Source: Deinococcales bacterium (GTDB lineage Bacteria > Deinococcota > Deinococci > Deinococcales > JAAFIG01). From it: DNA of 48,920 bases. The stretch lies in contig JAAFIG010000034.1 of assembly GCA_013298595.1 (NCBI GenBank), forward strand, positions 1 to 48,920, read 5' to 3'. Position 1 is the first letter of the stretch, and each line of letters opens with the position of its first letter. Both the position numbers and the translations under genes were made by a program. This document shows positions 1 to 7,371 of this stretch, piece by piece. Below the pieces are notes generated by a model that had not been told where the DNA came from, searched no databases, and worked only from the letters and a program-made list of their open reading frames with translations.

Positions 1-1020
1 ACACATGCCGAAAATTTGTTAATCGAGGCTCGAGTTTCACGTCCGACAGAGGCTTCCATTCAGTTAAATCGTTTGTATTTTGCCGAAGGCATGTTTGCTT
101 TTGCTGGTGCAGATTTTGCTAGTGCTAAAGATTGGTTTTTACAGATAGATGGTGTTTTTGATGAGTTTGACCAACCACGTCTCAAAGCTTACTTAGCTGA
201 AATTGCACGGCGTGAAGGTAGTTTAACGCGTGCTTTAGTCAGCGAACTTGTTGAAGTTGTTCATAAATCAGGGCATTCTTTGGCGTTAGTACTTGAGGTG
301 AACATTTTGCAGGGTTTATATCAAGAGTGCATTCGTCGTAATTGGTATCCAGAAGTATTTCAAGAATTAACAAGTTCTGTTTTTATCGAGGATGCTGTTT
401 TGTTAGAAGTTGATTTATTCGCAAAGCCAAAATTTCTTGTTGCAAAAGTGCCTATTAAAATTCCGTTAGCAAAATCTCGAGAATTGCTTGCTTGGTCTGT
501 GCTGAACGGTGCTGGCACTCGAGATGAAATTGTGCAAGCTTTGTGGGGCGATGTTACAAATAAACGTAATCTCGAGTATTTCAAAATTGCTTTGCGTAAA
601 TTACGAGCTTCGTTGTATGAAAGCCCAAGTCTCACGTTTGACCCAATACTATTTGAAAATGGTGCCTATGTTTTGCACCCACGTTTGCAAGTACTGTGTG
701 TTGCGAAAAACATTTTGGATGCTCGAGATGATTTCCCCTCAGATATTGCTGTGCTCGAGTCATTGTTTCTTGGGTATAAAGGCGTATTTTTAAGTGGTAT
801 AGATTCGCCGTGGGTTGTAGAAATGCGTCAAGTTTTACTGGATGTTGTCGTGAGTATCGGCGAGCAACTTGGTTTATTGTTGCTCGAGTCGGATGTATTT
901 AAAGCTATTCGGATTTTTAAGCGTGTACTCGAGTTGGATGCTTTGTCCGATGTTGCTTTGTGTGGTTTACAAAGTCAGGTGCGTGTGCCACTAAATGCAG
1001 AGGCTCGAGTGCTGGCGTAA
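1..1020 (+). CDS. SARP/BTAD-type transcriptional regulator, C-terminal part (5' end outside window)
   Basis: The frame is open from the first base, with no credible start, so the N-terminus lies outside the window. The first ~150 residues look helical and TPR-like. Residues from about 155 (RELLAWSVLNGAGTRDEIV, then ALWGD and later YFKIALRKLRASL) look like an OmpR-type winged helix. The remainder (GYKGVFLSGIDSPWV, then a helical tail with RVLELD) fits a bacterial transcriptional activation domain. That domain order is typical of SARP/AfsR-like regulators, which bind DNA and activate nearby genes. The target is unknown; it may lie upstream. The stop is immediately followed by the convergent end of the M50 protease gene. 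Family call moderately sure; function inferred. Confidence 0.65.
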   Translation, partial: THAENLLIEARVSRPTEASIQLNRLYFAEGMFAFAGADFASAKDWFLQIDGVFDEFDQPRLKAYLAEIARREGSLTRALVSELVEVVHKSGHSLALVLEVNILQGLYQECIRRNWYPEVFQELTSSVFIEDAVLLEVDLFAKPKFLVAKVPIKIPLAKSRELLAWSVLNGAGTRDEIVQALWGDVTNKRNLEYFKIALRKLRASLYESPSLTFDPILFENGAYVLHPRLQVLCVAKNILDARDDFPSDIAVLESLFLGYKGVFLSGIDSPWVVEMRQVLLDVVVSIGEQLGLLLLESDVFKAIRIFKRVLELDALSDVALCGLQSQVRVPLNAEARVLA

Positions 1021-1701
1021 TCACATCAGAAATTGCAGTAAAAATGTTTGCACCGCTCGAATGATTGCCCAAATATATTGATTGCCAAGTATCATCACCA
1101 CAATTAATACTGCACCCATACTAAAAATTTGGGTGTTAAATAATTTGCCAAAAAAAGTTGGCTCGAGTGCACCAAGTGCATGACCACCATCAAGCGGTGG
1201 GATTGGTATGGCATTGAACACCGCTAACATGATGTTTTGTAGTAATAATTGCCCAAGAAATAACACTGCCCAATCTGGCAAGGCGTTACTCGAGAAACCA
1301 AAGCCTGCTATTTGCACGTTTTCGTAGATGGGTGTATTGGTAATTTCGATATTCAGTAATTTGATGCTGATAGCTGCAATCAGTGCCAAGGCAAGGTTCA
1401 TAACAATCCCTGCCATGGATACCACCACACTGCCGAGTACTGGGTTGCGGTATTTATCTGGTCGGGTTTGTACCATACCAAGCCAGCCAAAGCCAACAAT
1501 CACAAATAAGAAAATCCCAATCCCACTGAGGTACCGCAACGGATTCCAATCAAATCGCCCATTTTTGGTTGGCGTATCGTCGCCCTGCCAAATGGCTGCC
1601 AGCGCATGACCGTATTCGTGAATGACCACAGAAATCAGTAATGCCAGCACCCAAATACCACTCGAGATTGGGTCGGTGCGGAAATTCTCGAGGATATTCA
1701 A
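1021..1701 (-). CDS. Site-2 protease family (M50) membrane metalloprotease
   Basis: This 226-residue integral membrane protein has the zinc-binding HEYGH motif at residues 28-32 inside the first hydrophobic segment. It also has the second M50 motif PPLDGGHAL near residue 170, which supplies the third zinc ligand. Four or more further hydrophobic segments are visible. There is no PDZ domain, so it belongs to the short, widespread M50 group rather than RseP type. Such enzymes cut substrates within the membrane; the substrate here is unknown. The start is TTG, preceded by AAAGGTGA, and it overlaps the UbiD stop (TTGA), so translation is probably coupled to the upstream decarboxylase gene. Confidence 0.85.
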   Translation of the reverse strand: MNILENFRTDPISSGIWVLALLISVVIHEYGHALAAIWQGDDTPTKNGRFDWNPLRYLSGIGIFLFVIVGFGWLGMVQTRPDKYRNPVLGSVVVSMAGIVMNLALALIAAISIKLLNIEITNTPIYENVQIAGFGFSSNALPDWAVLFLGQLLLQNIMLAVFNAIPIPPLDGGHALGALEPTFFGKLFNTQIFSMGAVLIVVMILGNQYIWAIIRAVQTFLLQFLM

Positions 1702-3551
1702 AGTTCACCTTTGGGTTTGCGTTTATGACCTGTGGGTGATTTTGGTTTTGCCATACCAATATTGTACTCGTCCCAGCGGTTATCTACGCGTTCAACAATT
1801 TCGGGATTCATAACAATTTTTGGAGGCCAAATTCGTGTGAAACCTTCTTCAGCAATTTTTCTCGAGCCATCCAGCACTAATACATTGCCAGTTGCGCCTA
1901 AAACAATACTCGAGTCGCGTTCTGGGTCTATGTTGTTGAGAAGTGTCCAAAAAGCATCTTCTGCATCGAACACATCGGTTTCGTCGTCCACAATAGCAAT
2001 CAGGCGAATGCCAGATGCTTCGGGTGTGCTGGCTAAGAATGTACCAAGCTCGAGTCCTTGGTGTGCTCTGGTTTTTTGTAAACTCACCCACCAAATCCCA
2101 CCACCTGCTTGGCTTTGCTCAAGGATGCCTTCGTGTTGTGGCAAGTTGTCTCGAGGTGGAGCGGGTGCCCAAGGGGTGGGGTTGCCTTCCTCCCATGTTT
2201 TGATGGTGCCATCAAGAATCAGTTTGCTGCCATAACTCCATTCGCGGCTCGAGTGGTCGAGCACATCGGTTGGACCTTTGGTAAACACGGTGTCGCGTCC
2301 GGGTTCGCAATGTAACAGTGCCTGATGCCAAAACTCGAGGTTATTTTGTGGTTTGGCTGCTCCAGCATCGCAAACAATCGCTACTTTGGTAAACATCGCT
2401 TGTCCTAGTCCAAACATGCCATTTGCCACTTTGTAGGCATGACCAGGATAGGCTTTTTTGATGGTTACATTGACCAAATTATGGGCAATACCGCAAGGTG
2501 GCAAATGATAATCGGCAATTTCGGGCAATATTAACTGCGCGGGTACTAAAAAAATTCGTTCGGTTGTTTCGATCATAAACGCATCTTCCATTGGTGGACG
2601 ACCAACAATGGTGGCAGGATAGACCGCGTTCCGCCGCATGGTGATAGCAGTGACATGAAACAACGGATACAAATCCTCGAGGGTATAAAACCCCGTATGA
2701 TCGCCAAACGGACCTTCTGTTACCCAATCTTCGGTTGGGTCTATGTAACCCTCGAGAATAAATTCGGCATTGGCTGGAACTTCTAAACTGACAGTAATAC
2801 CCTTAACCACTTCTTGGCTTTTACCGCGTAAAAACCCTGTCAAACTGTACTCGTTAATGCCCGGTACAGGTGGAATCGGCGCAGTCGCCGCGTAAATCAA
2901 GGCAGGATCGCCACCAATTGCCACGGCGACCTCGAGTTTTTTGCCTAGTTTCTTGGCTTTCTCGAGATGTTTTGCTCCTGTTTTATGGCGTTGCCAGTGC
3001 ATACCAGTGGTGTTTTTACTCATCACTTGCATGCGGTACATACCCATGTTCATTTCGCCTGTTTCGGGATCGTTGGTAATGACCAGTGGCAGGGTAACAA
3101 ACGGACCACCATCTAAACCCCAGCATTTGAGCACAGGAATTTTATTTAAATCCACTTCATCGCCACGCCAAATAATTTCTTGGGAAACCCCTGTTCGCAC
3201 CCGTTTTGGCGGTAAAGCAATCAGTTCTTTGAGTTTGGGTACATTGCTCAGTAACCCTAAAATACCCCCACCCAATTTAATATCCAGCAATTTCCGCAAC
3301 CGATTTGGAATATCCTCGAGGTCTTGGACACCTAGCGACCATGCCATGCGTTGCCGAGTTGCCATTAAGCCAATGGCAACAGGAAAATCCTTGCCTATCA
3401 CATGTTCAAATAGCACCGCAGGACCACCCGATTTCATCAACCGATCAGCGATCTCAGTAATCTCGAGTTCATGCGATACAGGCGCGGTAACACGAACCAA
3501 TTCCCCTTTTTGCTCGAGGAAACGAATAAAGGCTTGGACATCTGTAAACAT
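1698..3551 (-). CDS. ubiD: UbiD-family prenylated-FMN-dependent decarboxylase
   Basis: This 617-residue protein matches the UbiD family. It shows the prFMN-binding region GMYRMQVMSKNTTGMHWQRH (residues ~170-190), IDPTEDWVTEGPFGDHTGFY (catalytic Glu/Asp region) and a long C-terminal domain. UbiD enzymes decarboxylate aromatic or alpha,beta-unsaturated acids in the cytoplasm; the closest housekeeping role would be menaquinone/ubiquinone synthesis. It is longer than E. coli UbiD (about 497 residues), with an extended C-terminus. A TAAGCT -10 box (3563-3558) lies 6 nt before the ATG, consistent with a leaderless transcript. No UbiX partner is in the window. Family sure; substrate inferred. Confidence 0.85.
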   Translation of the reverse strand: MFTDVQAFIRFLEQKGELVRVTAPVSHELEITEIADRLMKSGGPAVLFEHVIGKDFPVAIGLMATRQRMAWSLGVQDLEDIPNRLRKLLDIKLGGGILGLLSNVPKLKELIALPPKRVRTGVSQEIIWRGDEVDLNKIPVLKCWGLDGGPFVTLPLVITNDPETGEMNMGMYRMQVMSKNTTGMHWQRHKTGAKHLEKAKKLGKKLEVAVAIGGDPALIYAATAPIPPVPGINEYSLTGFLRGKSQEVVKGITVSLEVPANAEFILEGYIDPTEDWVTEGPFGDHTGFYTLEDLYPLFHVTAITMRRNAVYPATIVGRPPMEDAFMIETTERIFLVPAQLILPEIADYHLPPCGIAHNLVNVTIKKAYPGHAYKVANGMFGLGQAMFTKVAIVCDAGAAKPQNNLEFWHQALLHCEPGRDTVFTKGPTDVLDHSSREWSYGSKLILDGTIKTWEEGNPTPWAPAPPRDNLPQHEGILEQSQAGGGIWWVSLQKTRAHQGLELGTFLASTPEASGIRLIAIVDDETDVFDAEDAFWTLLNNIDPERDSSIVLGATGNVLVLDGSRKIAEEGFTRIWPPKIVMNPEIVERVDNRWDEYNIGMAKPKSPTGHKRKPKGEL

Positions 3552-3662
3552 GATGCCAGCTTAGCTTGTGCAAGGTTTCTCGAGAAGGTCGGAACGTACC
3601 AAAAGCAACGCAGCCCACAAGCAATTTGTGAGCTGAGCGTAAAAATGTATCTCGAGTGGTGT

Positions 3663-4214
3663 TTACAGCGCGAATTTTAAGCCAGCACCAATACCAAAAT
3701 CTGCACCGCCTGCAAATAACAATTGCATTTTGATATAAGCATCTACGCCACGGTCTAAACGGAAATCCAGACCTAAATCCCAAATGCCAAATGTGCCAGG
3801 CACCACATAAAGTGTTAAGTCCGAGAAAATACCAATATTGTTATTAAAATTATAATCCACACCACCAGCAAAACCAAAAATAAATCGTGCACCGCCGCTG
3901 CTAAACCCCAAACCAAGGTTTAAGCCAACATAAACAAAACCCTTACTCCTTGCCAAATCGAAAACAAAGGCTGGACCAGCCGAAACTCGTCCGATAACAT
4001 TGCCAGCAAATAGCAAATTAACATAGCCTTTAATTCCCAAATTGATGTTATCAGAAATAGGTGTAATGTTATTTGCATAGATATTGGCATCAATACCAAA
4101 AAGAACTGGATCGGTAAAAATCAGATCCACACCACCGCGAATACTAAAATCTTGTGCATTTGCTTGCGCCGAAAAACCGATGACTGCTAACAGAACAATT
4201 AACCATTTACGCAT
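3663..4214 (-). CDS. Secreted beta-barrel-like outer membrane protein
   Basis: This 183-residue protein starts with a clear Sec signal peptide (MRKWLIVLLAVIGFSA..., cleavage after ANA). The mature part alternates polar and hydrophobic residues, is rich in Gly, Phe and Asn, and ends in FAL, as expected for a small outer-membrane beta-barrel. No named family is recognised. The SD AAAGGAG is strong, unlike the many leaderless genes around it. It faces away from a related gene at 4462-4902 with an almost identical signal peptide, so the two are probably paralogues. The gene contains no CTCGAG at all. Localisation is inferred from composition. Confidence 0.6.
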   Translation of the reverse strand: MRKWLIVLLAVIGFSAQANAQDFSIRGGVDLIFTDPVLFGIDANIYANNITPISDNINLGIKGYVNLLFAGNVIGRVSAGPAFVFDLARSKGFVYVGLNLGLGFSSGGARFIFGFAGGVDYNFNNNIGIFSDLTLYVVPGTFGIWDLGLDFRLDRGVDAYIKMQLLFAGGADFGIGAGLKFAL

Positions 4215-4384
4215 ACGAAAAAGCTCCTTTAAACTAACAATATCATTGATTCAACCTACACCTAACAGCATACTCGAGAAACTGGGTTTCACGTGAATTC
4301 TCTGTAAGAAATGTAACTTTTTTGTCACATACAGCTTTACTTGTTGCAAAACCAGTATTTTATAGACAGGTTACTCAGCTTGTT

Positions 4385-4415
4385 TTGACGCAGACACGTC
4401 GTCATAGGGTATATT
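4385..4415 (+). promoter_or_regulatory. Promoter of the beta-barrel-like gene
   Basis: TTGACG at 4385-4390 and TATATT at 4410-4415 are separated by 19 bases. They sit about 46 bases before the ATG, which has its own AGGAGG Shine-Dalgarno sequence. The spacer is somewhat long, so the exact -10 hexamer is uncertain. Confidence 0.55.
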
Positions 4416-4461
4416 GCAGATACGCCAGTCAGATTCTTGGCGAAATTCTAGGAGGCTTCAT

Positions 4462-4902
4462 ATGAAAAAGTGGCTCATTGCAATCATCGTAATGCTCGGT
4501 TTCGCAGCATCGGCAAACGCACAATCCTTTGGCGTGCGTTTAATTGGCGCTCAGTACAACACCTTTGATCCGGGCAAAGGAACGGGTCTACAAGTTGCTG
4601 TTGGTACATTATTTTTTAGCTTCGACCTTGAAGTAAATTACATCATTGGTCGGCAAACTATTTCTGATGATAAGAAATTTAGCTTCTTCTATGGTGCTGG
4701 TGTTAACGCTGGTTTCTTAGGCTTTTTTAGCTTCGGAGCTTTGGGTATTGGTGCACATGGTGTTTTAGGACTTGAATACCTCCTACAAAAAGACCTTTCA
4801 TTGGGTTTGAGTCTGCATCCAGGAATTCGTTTTTACTTAGGTAGTGCTTCGTTTGTTGCACCATATTTCGGTGGCGGTTTATTCCTCAACTTTAAGATAT
4901 AA
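4462..4902 (+). CDS. Secreted beta-barrel-like outer membrane protein
   Basis: The protein has 146 residues from the ATG at 4462, chosen because AGGAGG lies 7 nt upstream and a signal peptide starts there (MKKWLIAIIVMLGFAA..., cleavage after ANA). The mature part is short, Gly/Phe/Leu-rich, with amphipathic strands and a C-terminal FLNFKI. It fits an 8-stranded or smaller outer-membrane barrel. It resembles the divergent gene at 3663-4214 in signal peptide and composition. A strong hairpin terminator follows. No CTCGAG occurs in the coding part. Precise function unknown. Confidence 0.6.
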   Translation: MKKWLIAIIVMLGFAASANAQSFGVRLIGAQYNTFDPGKGTGLQVAVGTLFFSFDLEVNYIIGRQTISDDKKFSFFYGAGVNAGFLGFFSFGALGIGAHGVLGLEYLLQKDLSLGLSLHPGIRFYLGSASFVAPYFGGGLFLNFKI

Positions 4903-4922
4903 TAACCCTTCACAGTAAACAA

Positions 4923-4948
4923 AAACCTCGAGCAATCGAGGTTTTTTT
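4923..4948 (+). terminator. Rho-independent terminator
   Basis: The 9-bp stem AAACCTCGA / TCGAGGTTT closes a GCAA loop and is followed by a run of seven T. It lies 20 bases after the stop of the beta-barrel-like gene. The left arm contains one of the CTCGAG palindromes. Confidence 0.88.
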
Positions 4949-5038
4949 ATGTCCTAAACTTATCTTATCGGTTTTAGGTAGCCCACCTCGAGCTTCCCTC
5001 AGCACGTTAACACCGAATTGAGTTAGAATGCACCTCAC

Positions 5039-5713
5039 ATGGCAGAGACTGCACGCATATTGGTCATCGAAGACGACCCCGACATTACCCGAGTGCTACG
5101 CTTTGAACTCGAGGAAGCTGGTTTCAGTGTTCATACTGCGGCTGATGGTATCAGTGGTTTAACGGCTGCTCGAGAAGTGATGCCTGATTTGGTGATTTTA
5201 GATTTGGGTTTACCCGATTTTGATGGTGCCGAAATTGCTCGTCGGGTGCGGAAAACCTCGGATATTCCAATCATTATTTTAACGGCAATGGATGCGCTCT
5301 CGACCAAAGTTTCGTTACTCGAGGGTGGTGCGGACGATTACTTAACCAAACCCTTTGAAGCTGCCGAACTGGTGGCTCGGGTGCGGGTACAGTTGCGTAA
5401 GCATCGTGGTGGCGAAGCGTTGATGCTGGGTTTGCTCGAGATTCATATGGAAAAACGTATTGTGCGTTATAACGCCAAAGAAATTCGTTTATCGCCTAAG
5501 GAATTTGAATTACTGGCATTCTTGGCACGGCAACCTGGTCGGGTTTACGCTCGAGATGAAATCGAACGTGGTGTTTGGGGTAGTAATCTCGACGAGAACA
5601 GCAATGTGGTGGATGTGCACATGGCAAACATTCGTAGCAAATTGCGTGATGTAGATGGTTACGGCGTGATTCGGACTGTGCGTGGCATTGGGTACGCCTT
5701 AAAAGGGCAATAA
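5039..5713 (+). CDS. Two-component response regulator, OmpR/PhoB type
   Basis: This 224-residue cytoplasmic DNA-binding regulator has a receiver domain at residues 5-118. It shows the acidic pocket E11-D12-D13, phospho-acceptor D55 in VILDLGLPDFDG, the conserved Thr in ILTAMD and Lys in DDYLTKPF. The C-terminal winged helix (residues ~130-222) contains RLSPKEFELLAFLARQPG and VVDVHMANIRSKL, typical of OmpR/PhoB. The kinase gene follows after 51 bases, so the two form a cognate pair. A TAGAAT box (5024-5029) ends 9 nt before the ATG and no SD is visible, suggesting a near-leaderless start. Signal and regulon unknown. Confidence 0.93.
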   Translation: MAETARILVIEDDPDITRVLRFELEEAGFSVHTAADGISGLTAAREVMPDLVILDLGLPDFDGAEIARRVRKTSDIPIIILTAMDALSTKVSLLEGGADDYLTKPFEAAELVARVRVQLRKHRGGEALMLGLLEIHMEKRIVRYNAKEIRLSPKEFELLAFLARQPGRVYARDEIERGVWGSNLDENSNVVDVHMANIRSKLRDVDGYGVIRTVRGIGYALKGQ

Positions 5714-5764
5714 GCTGGGTGTTATGAGGCGTTACAAGCCCGTCAAGCAACTCAAAGTTAAGCC

Positions 5765-7069
5765 ATGAGTATTCGTTGGCGAGTTGCAAGTGTCATGGCT
5801 ATGCTGCTGGTGTTATTTGCTTTGACACTTGGAGCAGTGGTCAGTGTTGTGGTTTCAAGCACCCTCGAGACCTATCAGAAGCGGTTGCTTGCCGCTGATG
5901 CTGCGCAATTACAACAAGTGTATGCGTCGGATCAGCCAAGTCAAGCGACTCCTCGTACCCTCGGTGGTGTGCGGGTAGCTTTGTTCCCATTTAAGAACTC
6001 AGAACCAGCTATTAACTTAACCAAACTCGAGGTTGAAGCAGCACAAATTGTTTTAGCTCGAGGCTCACGGTTGTACTGGCGTTCGGAGAATTTATTGGTC
6101 TTACTTGAACCAGCGGCAATTGCTTCTAAAAAAGCAAATTATGTTCTAGCAGTGGCTGCCAGTACCACATACATTCGGGATTTAGCTTCTCAGGTTCAAC
6201 TAGCAACGCTTTTTGTGACAGCGGCTTTGCTGGTGGTGGCTTTGATTGCTGGTTTTTTAGCAACTCAACTTGGTTTGCGCCCATTGATTGGTGTGGCAAA
6301 ACAAGCCCAAGAACTCAACGAATCGAATTTAAAACCACTTGCTTATACAGGAGTCCGAGACGAATTGGGTGTCTTGGTCGAAACCTTAAATCGGTTGGTG
6401 TTGCGTTTGAACACAGCTTTTGCAGCGCAAAAAACTTTTTTAGCCGAGGTTGCCCACGAGCTTCGTACACCTGTTACAGCCATCGAAGGATATGTGCGTC
6501 AAGCCAAAAAGGATGCCACCCCAGAAAGTAACAAAATGCTTGAAGATGCAACTCGAGTGGCGAAAAATATGACGCGTTTGGTATCGGATTTACTACAACT
6601 TTCTCGAGGTGAAGTGGTTCAAGAACTTGTACCACATGTTTTAGATGCAAGGGAGCTAATTCAAGGTACTGCCAGCGAATTTAATTTACAAAAAATCAAT
6701 TTACCTAACGAACCACTCGAATTACTTGGCGACCCAGACCGTCTTGCCCAATTGTTACGCAACCTAACCTCCAATGCGATTCGAGCAGCGGGGCATGAAA
6801 AAGTCCAATTAACAGCTCGGCGTAAACAAAATAATCCGCAATTACTCGAATTTATTGTTCAAGATCAAGGCGCAGGTATTGCCCCAGAATTATTGCCTCG
6901 AATCTTTGAAAAATTTGTTAAAGGAGCTACTTCTCGAGGTGCAGGACTTGGTTTAGCCATTGTTTCACAAATCGCTAAAGCCCACGGAGGCAACGTAACA
7001 GTACAATCCGAGGTGGGTAAAGGCACCACATTTACAGTCACGATTCCTGCACTCGAGGAAGAAGAATAA
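5765..7069 (+). CDS. Membrane sensor histidine kinase
   Basis: This 434-residue protein has two membrane segments (residues ~8-30 and ~145-168) enclosing an extracytoplasmic sensor of about 115 residues. A HAMP region follows (LRPLIGVAKQAQELNE). The dimerisation/phospho-acceptor helix has the H box FLAEVAHELRTPVTAIEGYV. The ATPase domain has N box LLRNLTSNAIRAA, G1 DQGAGI, F box FEKF and G2 GAGLGLAIV. All catalytic motifs are present, so it should autophosphorylate and pass phosphate to the upstream response regulator. No SD is evident before the ATG; translation may depend on the upstream gene. The ligand is unknown. Confidence 0.93.
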   Translation: MSIRWRVASVMAMLLVLFALTLGAVVSVVVSSTLETYQKRLLAADAAQLQQVYASDQPSQATPRTLGGVRVALFPFKNSEPAINLTKLEVEAAQIVLARGSRLYWRSENLLVLLEPAAIASKKANYVLAVAASTTYIRDLASQVQLATLFVTAALLVVALIAGFLATQLGLRPLIGVAKQAQELNESNLKPLAYTGVRDELGVLVETLNRLVLRLNTAFAAQKTFLAEVAHELRTPVTAIEGYVRQAKKDATPESNKMLEDATRVAKNMTRLVSDLLQLSRGEVVQELVPHVLDARELIQGTASEFNLQKINLPNEPLELLGDPDRLAQLLRNLTSNAIRAAGHEKVQLTARRKQNNPQLLEFIVQDQGAGIAPELLPRIFEKFVKGATSRGAGLGLAIVSQIAKAHGGNVTVQSEVGKGTTFTVTIPALEEEE

Positions 7070-7116
7070 TTTGTTTCCCACTACCCAGATTTGAAGAAAC
7101 GCGCTAGACTACTGAT

Positions 7117-7371
7117 ATGACCGAAGCAGAAGGCTTAGCCGAAGTTCGTGCTTTTATAGAACGCATGAAACAACACAATGGCGAAGAGGTTCGTGGTGTG
7201 CAGTTTCCACCGGGTGTGGATGCGTACATGCGTGAACTTGTGCTGGCAGGTGATTTTGAAACCGTTTCTTTTATGCACCGTTTAGCTTGGATGTTTGGTG
7301 TACAAGTCGGACAAGCCGCTTCGCAGATGCAGCAGAATCCTGCACCCACAAAGAAACGCGTAGAAGCTTAA
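7117..7371 (+). CDS. Small conserved-looking protein of unknown function
   Basis: This 84-residue soluble protein is acidic in its first half and helical by composition (AEVRAFIERMKQHNGEEVRG, then FMHRLAWMFGVQVGQAA), with a Lys/Arg C-terminus. I do not recognise a family. The TAGACT box at 7105-7110 lies exactly 6 nt before the ATG, which supports expression as a leaderless mRNA separate from the kinase gene 47 bases upstream. The stop overlaps the convergent stop of the DUF4139 gene by four bases (TTAA). Confidence 0.6.
   Translation: MTEAEGLAEVRAFIERMKQHNGEEVRGVQFPPGVDAYMRELVLAGDFETVSFMHRLAWMFGVQVGQAASQMQQNPAPTKKRVEA

Noticed and set aside
2941-3564. A 207-codon open frame antisense to ubiD
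   Set aside because: It lies wholly inside a clear UbiD gene, has no start signal, and its composition is that of a reverse-strand shadow.
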